Shown here one piece after another: positions 45,041-55,440 of a DNA stretch of 64,000 nucleotides. Each line of letters begins with the position of its first letter. Within the stretch, counting starts at the first letter, position 1. The position numbers were made by a program, and so were the translations under genes. Under the pieces are notes generated by a model, which searched no databases, had not been told where the DNA came from, and was given only the letters and a program-made list of their open reading frames with translations. Source of the stretch: Sphingomonas echinoides ATCC 14820 (GTDB lineage Bacteria; Pseudomonadota; Alphaproteobacteria; Sphingomonadales; Sphingomonadaceae); the NCBI RefSeq assembly GCF_000241465.1, contig NZ_JH584235.1, positions 768,118-832,117 of the forward strand, read 5' to 3'.

Positions 45041-46726
45041 TCACATGTTCGGATAATTCGGTCCGCCGCCGCCCTCCGGCACGACCCAGTTGATGTTCTG
45101 CGTCGGATCCTTGATGTCGCAGGTCTTGCAGTGGACGCAATTCTGCGCGTTGATCACGAACTTCGGGTTGCCCTCATCCTGCCCGACGATTTCGTACACG
45201 CCCGCCGGGCAATAGCGCTGCGCCGGTTCGTCATACATCGGCAGGTCGTATTCGACCGGGATGTTCGGGTCCTTCAGCGTCAGGTGGACGGGCTGATCCT
45301 CCTCATGATTGGTGTTCGAAATGAACACCGAGGAGAGACGATCGAAGGTCAACACACCATCGGGCTTGGGATAGGCGATCGGCTTGACCTGATCCTTGCG
45401 CCACAGGCTCTTGTGGTTGGCATGGTGCTTCATCGTGAAGGGCATTTTCAGACCGATATATTCCGCCCACATCGTCACGTTCGCCAGCGCCGAGCCGATC
45501 AACTCGCCGAACTTTTCGACCAGCGGCACGACGTTGCGGACGATCGACAGCTCCTTCTTGACCCAGCTCGCCTCGAACGCCTCCGGATACGCCGCCAGCT
45601 CATCATGCTGGCGCTGCGACAGGATCGCGTCGACCGCAGCCTCCGCCGCCATCATGCCGCTCTTCATCGCGGTGTGCGTGCCCTTGATGCGCGGCACGTT
45701 GAGGAAGCCCGCCGAACAGCCGATCAGCGCGCCGCCGGGGAAGACCAGCTTGGGGATCGACTGCAACCCGCCATCGCTGATCGCGCGCGCGCCATAGGAC
45801 ACACGCTTGGCACCCTTGAGGATCTTGGCGATCTCGGGGTGGGTCTTCCAGCGCTGCATTTCCTGGAAGGGCGAGAGATAGGGGTTGGAATAGCTGAGCC
45901 AGGTGACGAAACCGAGCGCGACCTGCCCATTGGCCTGATGATACAGGAACCCACCGCCATTCGAGCCCTCTGTCTCGTTCAACGGCCAGCCCTGCGTGTG
46001 GATAACGCGGCCCGGCACATGGTTCTCAGGCGCGATGTCCCACAATTCCTTGATGCCGATGCCGTAAACCTGCGGCTGGCTGTCCTTGGCCAGATCGAAG
46101 GTGCGGATGATCTGCTTGGACAGATGGCCGCGCACGCCTTCCCCGAAGAAAGTGTATTTGGCGTGGATTTCGAGGCCCGGCGTATAATCGGGCTTGTGCG
46201 TGCCATCGCGCGCCACGCCCATGTCGCCAGTGGCGACGCCCTTTACCAAGCCATCGTCATTGTACAGGATTTCAGCGGCGGCAAAGCCGGGGAAGATCTC
46301 GACGCCCAGTTCCTCGGCCTGGGACGCCAGCCAGCGGCACAGATTGCCAAGGCTGCCGGTATAGGTGCCCTTATTGTGCATGAAGGGCGGCGTGAGGAAA
46401 TGCGGGACCGAAATCTTGCCGGTCTTGGACAGCATCCAATGCTGGTTGTCGGTGACGGGCACGTCGGCGAGCGGGCAGCCCTTTTCGCGCCAATCGGGGA
46501 TCAGCTCATCGAGCGAGCGCGGATCGATCACCGCGCCCGACAGGATGTGCGCGCCGACTTCGGAGCCTTTTTCGAGGATGCAGACCGACAGCTCCGCGCC
46601 CTTTTCGGCCGCGACCTGTTTCAGCCGGATCGCCGCCGACAGACCGGCAGGGCCAGCCCCGACGATCACGACGTCATAGGGCATGGATTCGCGGTGGTTC
46701 TCGGCCCCAGTGTCTTGGCTGCTCAC
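45041..46726 (-). CDS. Electron-transfer flavoprotein-ubiquinone oxidoreductase
   Basis: A 561-residue flavo-iron-sulfur protein that passes electrons from ETF (fatty-acid and amino-acid dehydrogenases) to ubiquinone at the inner membrane. Seen: FAD motif VVIVGAGPAGLSAAIRL, the membrane-contact and ubiquinone region, and C-terminal 4Fe-4S ligands NCVHCKTCDIKDP. The GTG start at 46726 has GGAG seven bases upstream; beginning at a later ATG would remove only a short extension. A 16-base dyad upstream (46808-46823) may be an operator. Confidence 0.96.
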   Translation of the reverse strand: MSSQDTGAENHRESMPYDVVIVGAGPAGLSAAIRLKQVAAEKGAELSVCILEKGSEVGAHILSGAVIDPRSLDELIPDWREKGCPLADVPVTDNQHWMLSKTGKISVPHFLTPPFMHNKGTYTGSLGNLCRWLASQAEELGVEIFPGFAAAEILYNDDGLVKGVATGDMGVARDGTHKPDYTPGLEIHAKYTFFGEGVRGHLSKQIIRTFDLAKDSQPQVYGIGIKELWDIAPENHVPGRVIHTQGWPLNETEGSNGGGFLYHQANGQVALGFVTWLSYSNPYLSPFQEMQRWKTHPEIAKILKGAKRVSYGARAISDGGLQSIPKLVFPGGALIGCSAGFLNVPRIKGTHTAMKSGMMAAEAAVDAILSQRQHDELAAYPEAFEASWVKKELSIVRNVVPLVEKFGELIGSALANVTMWAEYIGLKMPFTMKHHANHKSLWRKDQVKPIAYPKPDGVLTFDRLSSVFISNTNHEEDQPVHLTLKDPNIPVEYDLPMYDEPAQRYCPAGVYEIVGQDEGNPKFVINAQNCVHCKTCDIKDPTQNINWVVPEGGGGPNYPNM

Positions 46727-46807
46727 ATCTCATCTCCGTCGCGGACGCCGACTGCGCAGTCTCGTCGTGCGCGCGGAACGTCCTGTCCATCTCCGCGTGC
46801 CAGCGAA

Positions 46808-46823
46808 TTGACCTTCACGTCAA
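46808..46823. promoter_or_regulatory. Dyad TTGAC-N6-GTCAA between ETF-QO and UDG-like gene
   Basis: TTGACCTTCACGTCAA, with five-base perfect arms and near-symmetric interior, 82 bases before the ETF-QO GTG and 22 bases before the UDG-like ATG. It resembles the ACGT-centred dyads bound by MerR-type regulators of branched-chain amino acid and fatty-acid breakdown (LiuR-like), which control ETF genes in other proteobacteria. Assignment is tentative. Confidence 0.4.
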
Positions 46824-46844
46824 CATAGGAGTCTAAAGGAACGC

Positions 46845-47594
46845 ATGGGGGCTGACCAGAATATCGATTGGCGTTTGGCGGCAGCGAGCGCGCTGGAATG
46901 GTGGCGCGATGTCGGCATCGACACGCTGGTCGACGAAGACCCGCGCGACTGGACGGCGGCACCGCCCGCCCCGCCCACACAGCAGCCACAACGCCCGGCC
47001 CCGCGTGCCGTAGCGGCACCGGTCATCGTGCCACTGCCCGCGACGCTCGAGGCGTTCCTCGCATGGCGCATCGGTCCCGATGCGCCGGAGGCGGCGTGGC
47101 GCGGCGATCCGATCGCGGCATCGGGCAATCCCGCCGCCGACATCATGATTTTGGTGGATGTGCCCGATCGCGACGATAGCGATACCGGCGTGCTACTGAG
47201 CGGCGCAGTCGGGCGGTTGTTCGACCGGATGCTGGCCGCGATCGGGCGGAGTCGCGACTCGGTCTACCTCGCGCCGATGTGCACGGTGCGCCCGATGGCG
47301 GGCCGAATCGCGCCGGAAATCGAAACCCGGCTGGTCGAGATTGCGCGCCATCATGTCGCGCTGGTCGCGCCGAAACGGGTGCTTCTGTTAGGGAATGCGC
47401 CGAGTCGTGGATTTACCGGGATGGACGTAGCGCGTGCGCGCGGTACTTTGCACCCGATTAACCCGGAAGGTGGCATGGGTAAGCTGGTCGAGGTGGTGGC
47501 CAGTTTCCATCCGCGACTCTTACTGGAACGGCCCGCCGAAAAGGCGCGCGCGTGGAAGGATTTGCAGATGCTGATCGCAGGATTGGACGCATGA
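46845..47594 (+). CDS. Divergent uracil-DNA glycosylase-family protein
   Basis: A 249-residue protein with a Pro-rich N-terminal 70 residues and a C-terminal UDG-fold domain. The GRLFDRMLAAIGRSRDSVYLAP segment and the SFHPRLLLER motif align with family 4/5 UDGs. However, the catalytic GEAPG-type motif is replaced by VDVPDRDD, and the cysteines that hold the 4Fe-4S cluster in family 4 are absent apart from one. It may have altered specificity or no glycosylase activity. Overlaps the transglycosylase gene (ATGA). Confidence 0.78.
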   Translation: MGADQNIDWRLAAASALEWWRDVGIDTLVDEDPRDWTAAPPAPPTQQPQRPAPRAVAAPVIVPLPATLEAFLAWRIGPDAPEAAWRGDPIAASGNPAADIMILVDVPDRDDSDTGVLLSGAVGRLFDRMLAAIGRSRDSVYLAPMCTVRPMAGRIAPEIETRLVEIARHHVALVAPKRVLLLGNAPSRGFTGMDVARARGTLHPINPEGGMGKLVEVVASFHPRLLLERPAEKARAWKDLQMLIAGLDA

Positions 47595-49411
47595 GCGCTA
47601 GACTGGCGGCCCTCGCCACGCTTGCCCTTACCGTTCCCGCGACCGCTTATGCGGCCGGCGAGCCCCCCGTTTCGGTCGAGACGACCAGTGCCCGCCCCAC
47701 CATCCCCGCCCAGCTCGATGTCGAACAGCGCGAAGGCTATCGCGCGGTCTTCGCCAGCATCCGCAGCCAGAGATGGCAGGACGCCCAGCTTCAACTCGCC
47801 GCCCTCAAGCCCGGCCCGCTCCATGCGATCGCCCAGGCCGAATTGCTGACCGCCAAGGGTTCCCCCAAGGCCGATCTCGACCCGCTGATGAAGCTGCTCG
47901 CCAGCGCACCCGAATTGCCCCAGGCCAAGCAGATCTTGACGATGGCCGCTTCGCGCGGCGGCGTCGGCCTGCCGCCGCTGCCCGAAGCGCGCGCGCTCAC
48001 CTGGATCGACGGCGCGCCGGCCCGCAAGCGCGCGAAGAGCTTCGGCAAGGGCGATCTGCTCGCGGTCGAACTCGCGCTGAAGATGCAGCCGATGATCAAG
48101 GAAGATCGCGGGGCGGATGCGCAGGCCTTGCTCGAGGCGACGCCGGGGCTTTCCAGCGACCTGCAGACCGAATGGCAGCGCAAGATCGCCTGGATGTATT
48201 TCCTGGCGGGGGACGATACCAACGCCCGCGCGATGGCACAGAAGGCCGCCGCCGGATATGGCGATTTCGCGGTTGAGGGCCAGTGGGTGGGCGCGCTGGC
48301 GGCGTGGCGGCAGCATGATTGCGCCGCCGCCGCTACGCTGTTCGAGGGTGTCGCCGCCCGCGCCAGCGATGTCGATCTGCGCGCGGCGGCACTCTATTGG
48401 GCGGCCCGCGCCGACATGCAGTGCGCGCGGCCCGATCGCGTCGAAAACCGGCTGAAGAACGCCGCGCAATATCGCGAGACTTTTTACGGCCTGCTCGCAC
48501 GCCAGGCGCTCGGCATCCGCGAAACCGCCGCGCACCCGATGGCGGCGGTGGTCGCGAGCGACTGGCAGACGCTTGGTCGCCGTCCGAATGTGCGCGTTGC
48601 GGCGGCCTTGGTCGAGATTGGCGAGACCGCGCTCGCCGATAGCGTGATCCGGCAACAGGCGCGGATCGGCGACCCAGCCGAATATCCCGCTTTGGTCCGC
48701 CTGACCGCCGCGCTCGATTTGCCTGCCACGTTGATCTGGCTGTCGCACAATGGCCCGGTCGGCGCGACGCCGCCGGTCGAGGCGCGCTTCCCCGCGCCCA
48801 ATTGGGCCCCCGATGGCGGCTGGCGCGTCGACAAGGCGCTGGTATTTGCGCACACGCTGCAGGAATCGCGCTTCCGCACCGATGTCGTCAGCCCGGCGGG
48901 GGCTTACGGCCTGATGCAGGTGCGCCCCGGTGCCGCGACCGACATTGCGCGCAAACAGGGCCGCAATTTCGACCGCAGCGCCCTCTCCCGACCCGGCACC
49001 AATTTCGAAGTCGGGCAAAGCTATCTCGAGCAACTGCGCGACCAGCATTGCACCGATGGCCTGCTGCCCAAGGTGATTGCGGCCTATAATGCCGGACCCG
49101 GGCCGGTCGAGGCGTGGAACGCGCAAGCGCGCGATGGCGGCGATCCGCTGCTCTACATCGAATCGATCCCGTTCTGGGAGACGCGCGGTTACGTGACCAC
49201 GGTGCTGCGCAACTATTGGGTCTATGAGGCGCAGACTGGCAAAACCGCCTCGGTCAGCCGTGCCGCTTTGTCGCAGGGCCTGTGGCCGCGCTTCCCCGGT
49301 TTGCCGGGGGCTGCGGCGGTTCGCCTGACGTCGAGCGCGTCCTCCGGCCGCACGATGGCGAGCACCACGGCGACCAGCACTTCAGGACGAGCGATCGCCC
49401 GTGCCGATTGA
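47591..49411 (+). CDS. Soluble lytic murein transglycosylase
   Basis: A 606-residue periplasmic enzyme cutting peptidoglycan glycan strands. Signal peptide ([22 protein letters not shown]), a long alpha-superhelical U-domain (about 40-400), and a C-terminal goose-type SLT domain with catalytic Glu425 in LQESRF, then [16 protein letters not shown] and AYNAGPG. The start at 47591 overlaps the UDG-like stop. A Ser/Thr/Ala-rich tail ends the protein, and moaB begins within its last 11 bases. Confidence 0.93.
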   Translation: MSARLAALATLALTVPATAYAAGEPPVSVETTSARPTIPAQLDVEQREGYRAVFASIRSQRWQDAQLQLAALKPGPLHAIAQAELLTAKGSPKADLDPLMKLLASAPELPQAKQILTMAASRGGVGLPPLPEARALTWIDGAPARKRAKSFGKGDLLAVELALKMQPMIKEDRGADAQALLEATPGLSSDLQTEWQRKIAWMYFLAGDDTNARAMAQKAAAGYGDFAVEGQWVGALAAWRQHDCAAAATLFEGVAARASDVDLRAAALYWAARADMQCARPDRVENRLKNAAQYRETFYGLLARQALGIRETAAHPMAAVVASDWQTLGRRPNVRVAAALVEIGETALADSVIRQQARIGDPAEYPALVRLTAALDLPATLIWLSHNGPVGATPPVEARFPAPNWAPDGGWRVDKALVFAHTLQESRFRTDVVSPAGAYGLMQVRPGAATDIARKQGRNFDRSALSRPGTNFEVGQSYLEQLRDQHCTDGLLPKVIAAYNAGPGPVEAWNAQARDGGDPLLYIESIPFWETRGYVTTVLRNYWVYEAQTGKTASVSRAALSQGLWPRFPGLPGAAAVRLTSSASSGRTMASTTATSTSGRAIARAD

Positions 49412-49928
49412 CGAAAGCCTGATCTTCCAGCCCGTCCGCATCGCCGTCCTCACCGTTTCCGACACGCGCGGCCTCGCCGAGGATCGTTCGGGTGACACTT
49501 TGGTCGCGCGGCTGGAGGGTGCGGGGCATGTGCTGGCCGCACGCGAGATCGTGCGCGACGATGTCGACCTCATCGTCGGCACGCTGCACCGCTGGATCGA
49601 TGACGAGCAGATCGATTGCGTGATCACCACTGGCGGCACCGGCGTGACCGGGCGCGACGTGACGCCCGAGGCGATCGAGCGCGTGGCCGACAAGATGATC
49701 CCCGGCTTTGGCGAGCTGTTCCGCTGGCTCAGCTTCCAGACGATCGGCACCTCAACCGTACAATCGCGCGCCTGCGCCTGCGTGACGCGCGGCACCTATA
49801 TCTTCGCGCTGCCGGGATCGACCGGAGCGGTGAAGGACGGCTGGGACGGCATATTGGCAAGCCAGCTCGACAGCCGCCACCGCCCGTGCAATTTCGTCGA
49901 GCTGATGCCGCGTTTGCGCGAGCGGTGA
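49401..49928 (+). CDS. moaB: Molybdopterin adenylyltransferase-type MoaB
   Basis: A 175-residue MoaB/Mog-fold protein of molybdenum cofactor synthesis. Motifs: [37 protein letters not shown], and [14 protein letters not shown]. Starts at a GTG (49401) overlapping the transglycosylase gene by 11 bases. No other molybdenum cofactor genes are in the window. Confidence 0.93.
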   Translation: MPIDESLIFQPVRIAVLTVSDTRGLAEDRSGDTLVARLEGAGHVLAAREIVRDDVDLIVGTLHRWIDDEQIDCVITTGGTGVTGRDVTPEAIERVADKMIPGFGELFRWLSFQTIGTSTVQSRACACVTRGTYIFALPGSTGAVKDGWDGILASQLDSRHRPCNFVELMPRLRER

Positions 49929-49932
49929 CGGG

Positions 49933-50436
49933 TCATTTCGCCTTCGCCGCCGCGCGTTTTTCGTCGAGGAATTTGGTGAGGTCGGCGTCCATCGTCTGAT
50001 ACCAATCAACGATGTCGGCGAAATTGGCAAAGGTGGTCTTGCCGACGGCGGAGAAATCCATCCACTCGTTCAACGCGCCATCCTTGCCGATCGACACTTT
50101 GAGAAAGCGTTTCGACACGTTCCAGGCATTGGCCAGTTCGGGCGTGAACAGCGGCTCGGCCTTGTACCAACTGGAGAATTGGTAGGAGTTGCAGTCCTTC
50201 ACCCCGGTGCAGCCGTAAAATTCGATGGTGAAGGACGATCCGTTGGCACCGCTCAGCACATAGGGTTCGCCGGCCTTGTTGGTCTTGAGTTCGGCCTTGT
50301 AGCCAGCATCCTGCAGCGCCTGCACCACCACCGGCGGCTGGCGCAGATCGAGCAGCCGCTCCTTGTCGTCCGCCGCCTGCGCCGCGACCGGCAGCATCGC
50401 CGCTGCAAGAACGAAGAGCGTGCGCAGTCGAATCAT
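49933..50436 (-). CDS. YbjN-domain exported protein
   Basis: A 167-residue protein with a signal peptide (MIRLRTLFVLAAAMLPVAAQA) and a YbjN-like domain (QALQDAGYKAELKTNKAGEPYVLSG..., GCTGVKDCNSYQFSSWY with two Cys that may pair). The ATG at 50436 is chosen because GGGGGAGG precedes it and it starts the signal peptide exactly. The YbjN family is related to type III secretion chaperone folds, function unclear. Confidence 0.8.
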   Translation of the reverse strand: MIRLRTLFVLAAAMLPVAAQAADDKERLLDLRQPPVVVQALQDAGYKAELKTNKAGEPYVLSGANGSSFTIEFYGCTGVKDCNSYQFSSWYKAEPLFTPELANAWNVSKRFLKVSIGKDGALNEWMDFSAVGKTTFANFADIVDWYQTMDADLTKFLDEKRAAAKAK

Positions 50437-50497
50437 GAAACCTCCCCCGGCGAATATTCCCCCTCTTCTATCGATCATCATCGGCGCGGCAAGCCGG

Positions 50498-50833
50498 TCA
50501 CGCGCTCTGCATCACCGCGATTTCATGCCCGGCGACATCGCGGAAGTGAAAGCGCCGCCCGCCGGGAAAGGCGAAGGTCGCCCGCGTAAGGATGCCACCC
50601 GCCGCAAGCACCGCCGCTTCAGTCTCGTCAAGATCCGCGACGTCGATCACCGGCAAGGCGGCGGCGGTCTGTTCGGGGACGTCGGCTTGCAGGCCGATAT
50701 CGGTGTCGCCGCTCATCGTGGACGCATAGCTCGGGCCGAAATCGGTAAAGTCGAAGCCAAAGGCCGCCGCATAAAACGCCTTGGCCCCGGCGAGATCGCC
50801 GACCGGCAGTTCGAGATAGTTCAAGCGCGCCAT
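50498..50833 (-). CDS. VOC-family (glyoxalase/bleomycin-resistance fold) protein
   Basis: A 111-residue VOC protein: LNYLELPVGDLAGAKAFYAAAFGFDF is the family opening, followed by DIGLQAD, PVIDVADLDETEAAVLAAGG and a C-terminal FHFRDVAGHEIAVMQ with His and Glu possibly binding metal. The substrate is unknown. GGAGGG precedes the ATG at 50833. Divergent from the radical SAM gene with a LexA box between. Confidence 0.88.
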   Translation of the reverse strand: MARLNYLELPVGDLAGAKAFYAAAFGFDFTDFGPSYASTMSGDTDIGLQADVPEQTAAALPVIDVADLDETEAAVLAAGGILTRATFAFPGGRRFHFRDVAGHEIAVMQSA

Positions 50834-50851
50834 TGCTCATTCCCTCCACAT

Positions 50852-50866
50852 GTTCTTGTTACGTTC
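50852..50866 (+). promoter_or_regulatory. LexA (SOS) box
   Basis: GTTCTTGTTACGTTC is an exact match to the alphaproteobacterial LexA consensus GTTC-N7-GTTC, 24 bases before the radical SAM ATG and 18 bases upstream of the divergent VOC gene. Match seen directly; regulation inferred. Confidence 0.75.
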
Positions 50867-50890
50867 TCATCGATCTGCTAGACGCTGTCA

Positions 50891-51964
50891 ATGGCCGACA
50901 AACGCCCCCAGCGCGGCGCAACGCTCAATGGTGAAAGCCGCCGCTTCAACTTGCCCGAGCGCGAGGCGGATGGCGACTGGCTGGATGATCGCGAGGGTCT
51001 GGACGGTGCCCCGCCCCGCTTGCGCACCAGCGTCACCGTCGAGCGGCCGCGCACGATTATCAGCCGCAACAGCTCGCCCGACATTCCGTTCGACCGTTCG
51101 ATCAACCCGTATCGTGGGTGCGAGCATGGCTGCATCTATTGCTTCGCGCGGCCGACCCATGCGTTTCACGACCTGTCGCCGGGGCTGGACTTCGAGAGCA
51201 AGCTCTTCGCCAAGCCCGATGCGCCCGCACTGCTGCGCGCCGAACTCGCGAAGCGCGGCTATGTCGCGCAGCCGATCGCCTTTGGCACCAATACCGACCC
51301 GTATCAGCCGATCGAGCGCGAATGGCGGATCACGCGTGGGTGCATCGCGGTGCTGGCCGAGACCAACCACCCCCTCACCGTCACCACCAAATCGGACCGG
51401 GTGGTGCACGATCTCGACCTGATCGCGCCGATGGCGGCGAAGGGGCTGGCGGCGGTGGCGATTTCGATCACCTCGCTCGACCCCAAAATCGCGATGACGG
51501 TCGAGCCGCGCGCGCCCGCCCCCACGCGGCGGCTGGCGGCGGTGCGCGCGCTGGTCGCGGCGGGCGTGCCGACGCATGTCTCGATCGCGCCGGTCATCCC
51601 CGCAATCACCGATCACGAGATCGAGCATCTGGTGGAACGCGCCGCAGAAGCGGGCGCGCGGTCGATCTCGTTCATTCCGGTGCGGCTGCCGTGGGAGGTC
51701 GCACCCTTGTTCAAGGCGTGGCTCGACACGCACTTCCCCGACCGGGCGGGCAAGGTGATGGCGACGATCGCCTCGATCCGGCAGGGCCGCGAGAACGATC
51801 CGGGCTTCTTCTCGCGGATGCGCGGGAGTGGCCCGTGGGCGGATTTGCTGCGCACACGCTTCCATATCGCCTGCCGCAAGCATGGGATGAACCAGGAGCG
51901 GATGGTGCTGCGCAGCGACCTGTTCCGCCCGCCGCCGGGGCCGCAAGGCGATTTGTTTGGCTGA
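50891..51964 (+). CDS. PA0069-family radical SAM protein
   Basis: A 357-residue radical SAM enzyme related to spore photoproduct lyase. The cluster motif is YRGCEHGCIYCFAR (Cys77, Cys81, Cys84). Further features: TNTDPYQPIERE, FPTHVSIAPVIPAITD-type TIM-barrel segments and a C-terminal GPQGDLF tail. The reaction is unknown, although the family resembles DNA photoproduct repair lyases. An upstream LexA box suggests DNA-damage induction, which would fit a repair role. Confidence 0.9.
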   Translation: MADKRPQRGATLNGESRRFNLPEREADGDWLDDREGLDGAPPRLRTSVTVERPRTIISRNSSPDIPFDRSINPYRGCEHGCIYCFARPTHAFHDLSPGLDFESKLFAKPDAPALLRAELAKRGYVAQPIAFGTNTDPYQPIEREWRITRGCIAVLAETNHPLTVTTKSDRVVHDLDLIAPMAAKGLAAVAISITSLDPKIAMTVEPRAPAPTRRLAAVRALVAAGVPTHVSIAPVIPAITDHEIEHLVERAAEAGARSISFIPVRLPWEVAPLFKAWLDTHFPDRAGKVMATIASIRQGRENDPGFFSRMRGSGPWADLLRTRFHIACRKHGMNQERMVLRSDLFRPPPGPQGDLFG

Positions 51965-52008
51965 AGGCGGGTGGGCGTCGCCCGCGATCTTTGCTATGCG
52001 CGCCGGAG

Positions 52009-53352
52009 ATGCGGGGGCTTCTGACATTTACGGTGCTGGTCGCCGCTGTGCCGGCCCACGGCCAAGTGTTGCCGCGCGCGCAAGACGGTGTTGATGTCTC
52101 GGCGAACATCCGCCTGCGCTACGAAACGATCGACGGCGAAGCGCGCGCGAATGTGCCCGCAGACGAAGCCTCGACCCAGTTGCGCACCATCGTGCATGGA
52201 ACGTATCGCACCGGCCCGCTGACGCTGGGCGGGACGCTCGCCGACAGCCGCGCGCTCGATGCGCCGACGCGCAGTGCGCTGTCGACCAATGAAGTCAACA
52301 CGCTGGAACCGATCGAAGCCTTTGTCGGGCTGGATGTGGGCGATGCGACGCGCAAGGGCCTGTTCGGCCATCTGACGCTGGGCCGCCAGACCGCCGAACT
52401 GCGCTCGCGTCGGCTGATCGCGCGCGACGATTATCGCAACACCGCGACCAGCTTCACCGGTGCGCGCTTCGATATCGCGGATGGCGAGCGCTGGAACCTG
52501 ACCGTTTTCTACTTCCTGCCGCAACAGCGCTTGCCCGATGATGCGGCGGGCTTGCGCAGCGGGCGCATCGCGCTGGACCGCGAAGGGGTCGACACGCGGA
52601 TCTGGGGCGCGACAGTGGCGCGGCCCACGCTGCTCGGGCGCATCGCCGGGGATGTCGGCGTCTACCGTTTCGAGGAACGCGACCGGCCGGGACAGGCGAC
52701 GCGCGATCGGCACTTGACGACGCTTACCGCGCGCGTGGTCGCGCCGCCCAGCCCCGGCCACAGCGATGGTGAAATCGAGGTGATGCGCCAGACCGGCACG
52801 ATCTCCGCCAGCGTGGCGGGCAACGCGGCGTGGCTGCCGGTGATCGCCTGGTTCGCCCATGCCAGTGTCGGCCATCAATGGAAGACCGCCTGGACGCCGC
52901 ATTTCGCAGTGGAAGGCGACTATGCCTCGGGCGACCGGCGCGACGGCAGCTATCGTCGCTTCGACACGCTCTACGGCATGCGCCGCGGCGATTTCGCCCC
53001 GGCGGGCCTGTATAATGCGGTGACGCGCAGCAATGTGGTGTCGCTCGGGCCACGGCTGGAGGTGACGCCGTCGCGCCGCCTGGACGCGATGCTGTCGGTC
53101 AAGAAATTGTGGCTCGCCTCGGCGCGCGATGCGTTTGCATCGACGGCGGTGGTCGATGCGACGGGGAAGTCAGGCCGCGACGCCGGGTGGCAGAGCGACG
53201 CGCGCCTGCGCTTCTGGGCGATCCCCAAGCGGCTGCAATTGGAGGCGGACGGCGTGTGGCTGGCCAAAGGGCGCTTCCTGACCGAAGCGCCCAACCGATC
53301 GAACGATCACGACACGCTGTATCTGTCGCTCAACGCCTCGGCCTTCTTCTGA
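52009..53352 (+). CDS. Alginate-export-family outer-membrane barrel protein
   Basis: A 447-residue outer-membrane beta-barrel: signal peptide (MRGLLTFTVLVAAVPAHG), repeated amphipathic strands (GVDVSANIRLRYETIDG, GLFGHLTLGRQTAELRSRRLI), and a C-terminal Phe (LNASAFF). It resembles the alginate_exp (AlgE-like) family, which includes porins for other small molecules; no alginate genes are present, so a general porin role is likelier. A long frame extending upstream through the radical SAM gene is a shadow and is rejected. Overlaps the DUF167 gene by one base. Confidence 0.82.
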   Translation: MRGLLTFTVLVAAVPAHGQVLPRAQDGVDVSANIRLRYETIDGEARANVPADEASTQLRTIVHGTYRTGPLTLGGTLADSRALDAPTRSALSTNEVNTLEPIEAFVGLDVGDATRKGLFGHLTLGRQTAELRSRRLIARDDYRNTATSFTGARFDIADGERWNLTVFYFLPQQRLPDDAAGLRSGRIALDREGVDTRIWGATVARPTLLGRIAGDVGVYRFEERDRPGQATRDRHLTTLTARVVAPPSPGHSDGEIEVMRQTGTISASVAGNAAWLPVIAWFAHASVGHQWKTAWTPHFAVEGDYASGDRRDGSYRRFDTLYGMRRGDFAPAGLYNAVTRSNVVSLGPRLEVTPSRRLDAMLSVKKLWLASARDAFASTAVVDATGKSGRDAGWQSDARLRFWAIPKRLQLEADGVWLAKGRFLTEAPNRSNDHDTLYLSLNASAFF

Positions 53353-53645
53353 TGAGCCGGATCAAGAACCGCCTGCCCGAGCGCGAGGAGCTGGAAGCGC
53401 TGATCGACGCGAACGGGCATTTGACGATCCGCGCCACGCCCAATGCCGGTGCCAATGAAATCCGCCTGCCCGCAGACGGCGCGCCGGGCGTGATCAACAT
53501 CCGCACGACGGTGACGCCGGAGGACGGCAAGGCCAATGACGCGATCCTCGCCTTGCTCGCCAAGGCACTGGGCCGCCCGCGCTCCGCGCTGACGCTGGTC
53601 CGCGGCGCGACCGCGCGCGACAAGGTGGTGCAGGTGACGCGCTAG
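53352..53645 (+). CDS. DUF167 (YggU-type) protein
   Basis: A 97-residue conserved protein with the DUF167 pattern LTIRATPNAGANEIRL, VNIRTTVTPEDGKANDAILALLAKALG, and SALTLVRGATARDKVVQV. The family is widespread and of unknown function. Starts at the ATG sharing one base with the preceding stop (TGATG). Confidence 0.93.
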   Translation: MSRIKNRLPEREELEALIDANGHLTIRATPNAGANEIRLPADGAPGVINIRTTVTPEDGKANDAILALLAKALGRPRSALTLVRGATARDKVVQVTR

Positions 53646-53666
53646 CGCGGGAGCATTGCCGCGAAT

Positions 53667-53695
53667 CCCCGTTCGCCCTGAGCTTGTCGAAGGGC
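53667..53695. repeat. REP-like unit (family 2), single
   Basis: CCGTTCGCCCTGAGCTTGTC and following GAAGGGC match the units at 10831 and 26574. A degenerate inverted partner may lie at 53713-53731 (GTGGAGCGAACGG). It occupies the 119-base gap between the convergent DUF167 and acyl-CoA synthetase genes. Confidence 0.8.
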
Positions 53696-53764
53696 TCCTC
53701 TCAAAGCGCGGGACGCGCGTGGAGCGAACGGCGATGGGACCGAGCTATGTAAGCGGACGAAACC

Positions 53765-55348
<1,584 letters not shown>

Positions 55349-55354
55349 AGACAT

Positions 55355-55440
55355 CCCTCCGCCTGCGGGAGGGGTGGCGGAGGCATCATGGTGCCCGGTC
55401 GCGTGCCCTCCCCTAACCCCTCCCGCAGGCGGGAGGGGGA
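55355..55440. repeat. Composite palindromic element (family 1) between dnaE and ligase
   Basis: Hairpins CCTCCGCCTGCGGGAGG at 55356-55372 and CCCCTCCCGC/GCGGGAGGGG (55416-55438), with the inner pair GGGGTGG and CCCTCCCCTAA. The left end sits at the ligase ribosome-binding site, the right end abuts the dnaE stop codon at 55441. Confidence 0.88.

Noticed and set aside
45131..46828. A 565-codon plus-strand frame antisense to ETF-QO
   Set aside because: A GC-phase artefact: His/Asp/Arg-rich without domains, while the opposite strand encodes a full-length, motif-complete enzyme.
51118..52008. Extension of the outer-membrane barrel gene back through the radical SAM gene
   Set aside because: It overlaps the radical SAM coding region out of frame; the ATG at 52009 starts a proper signal peptide.
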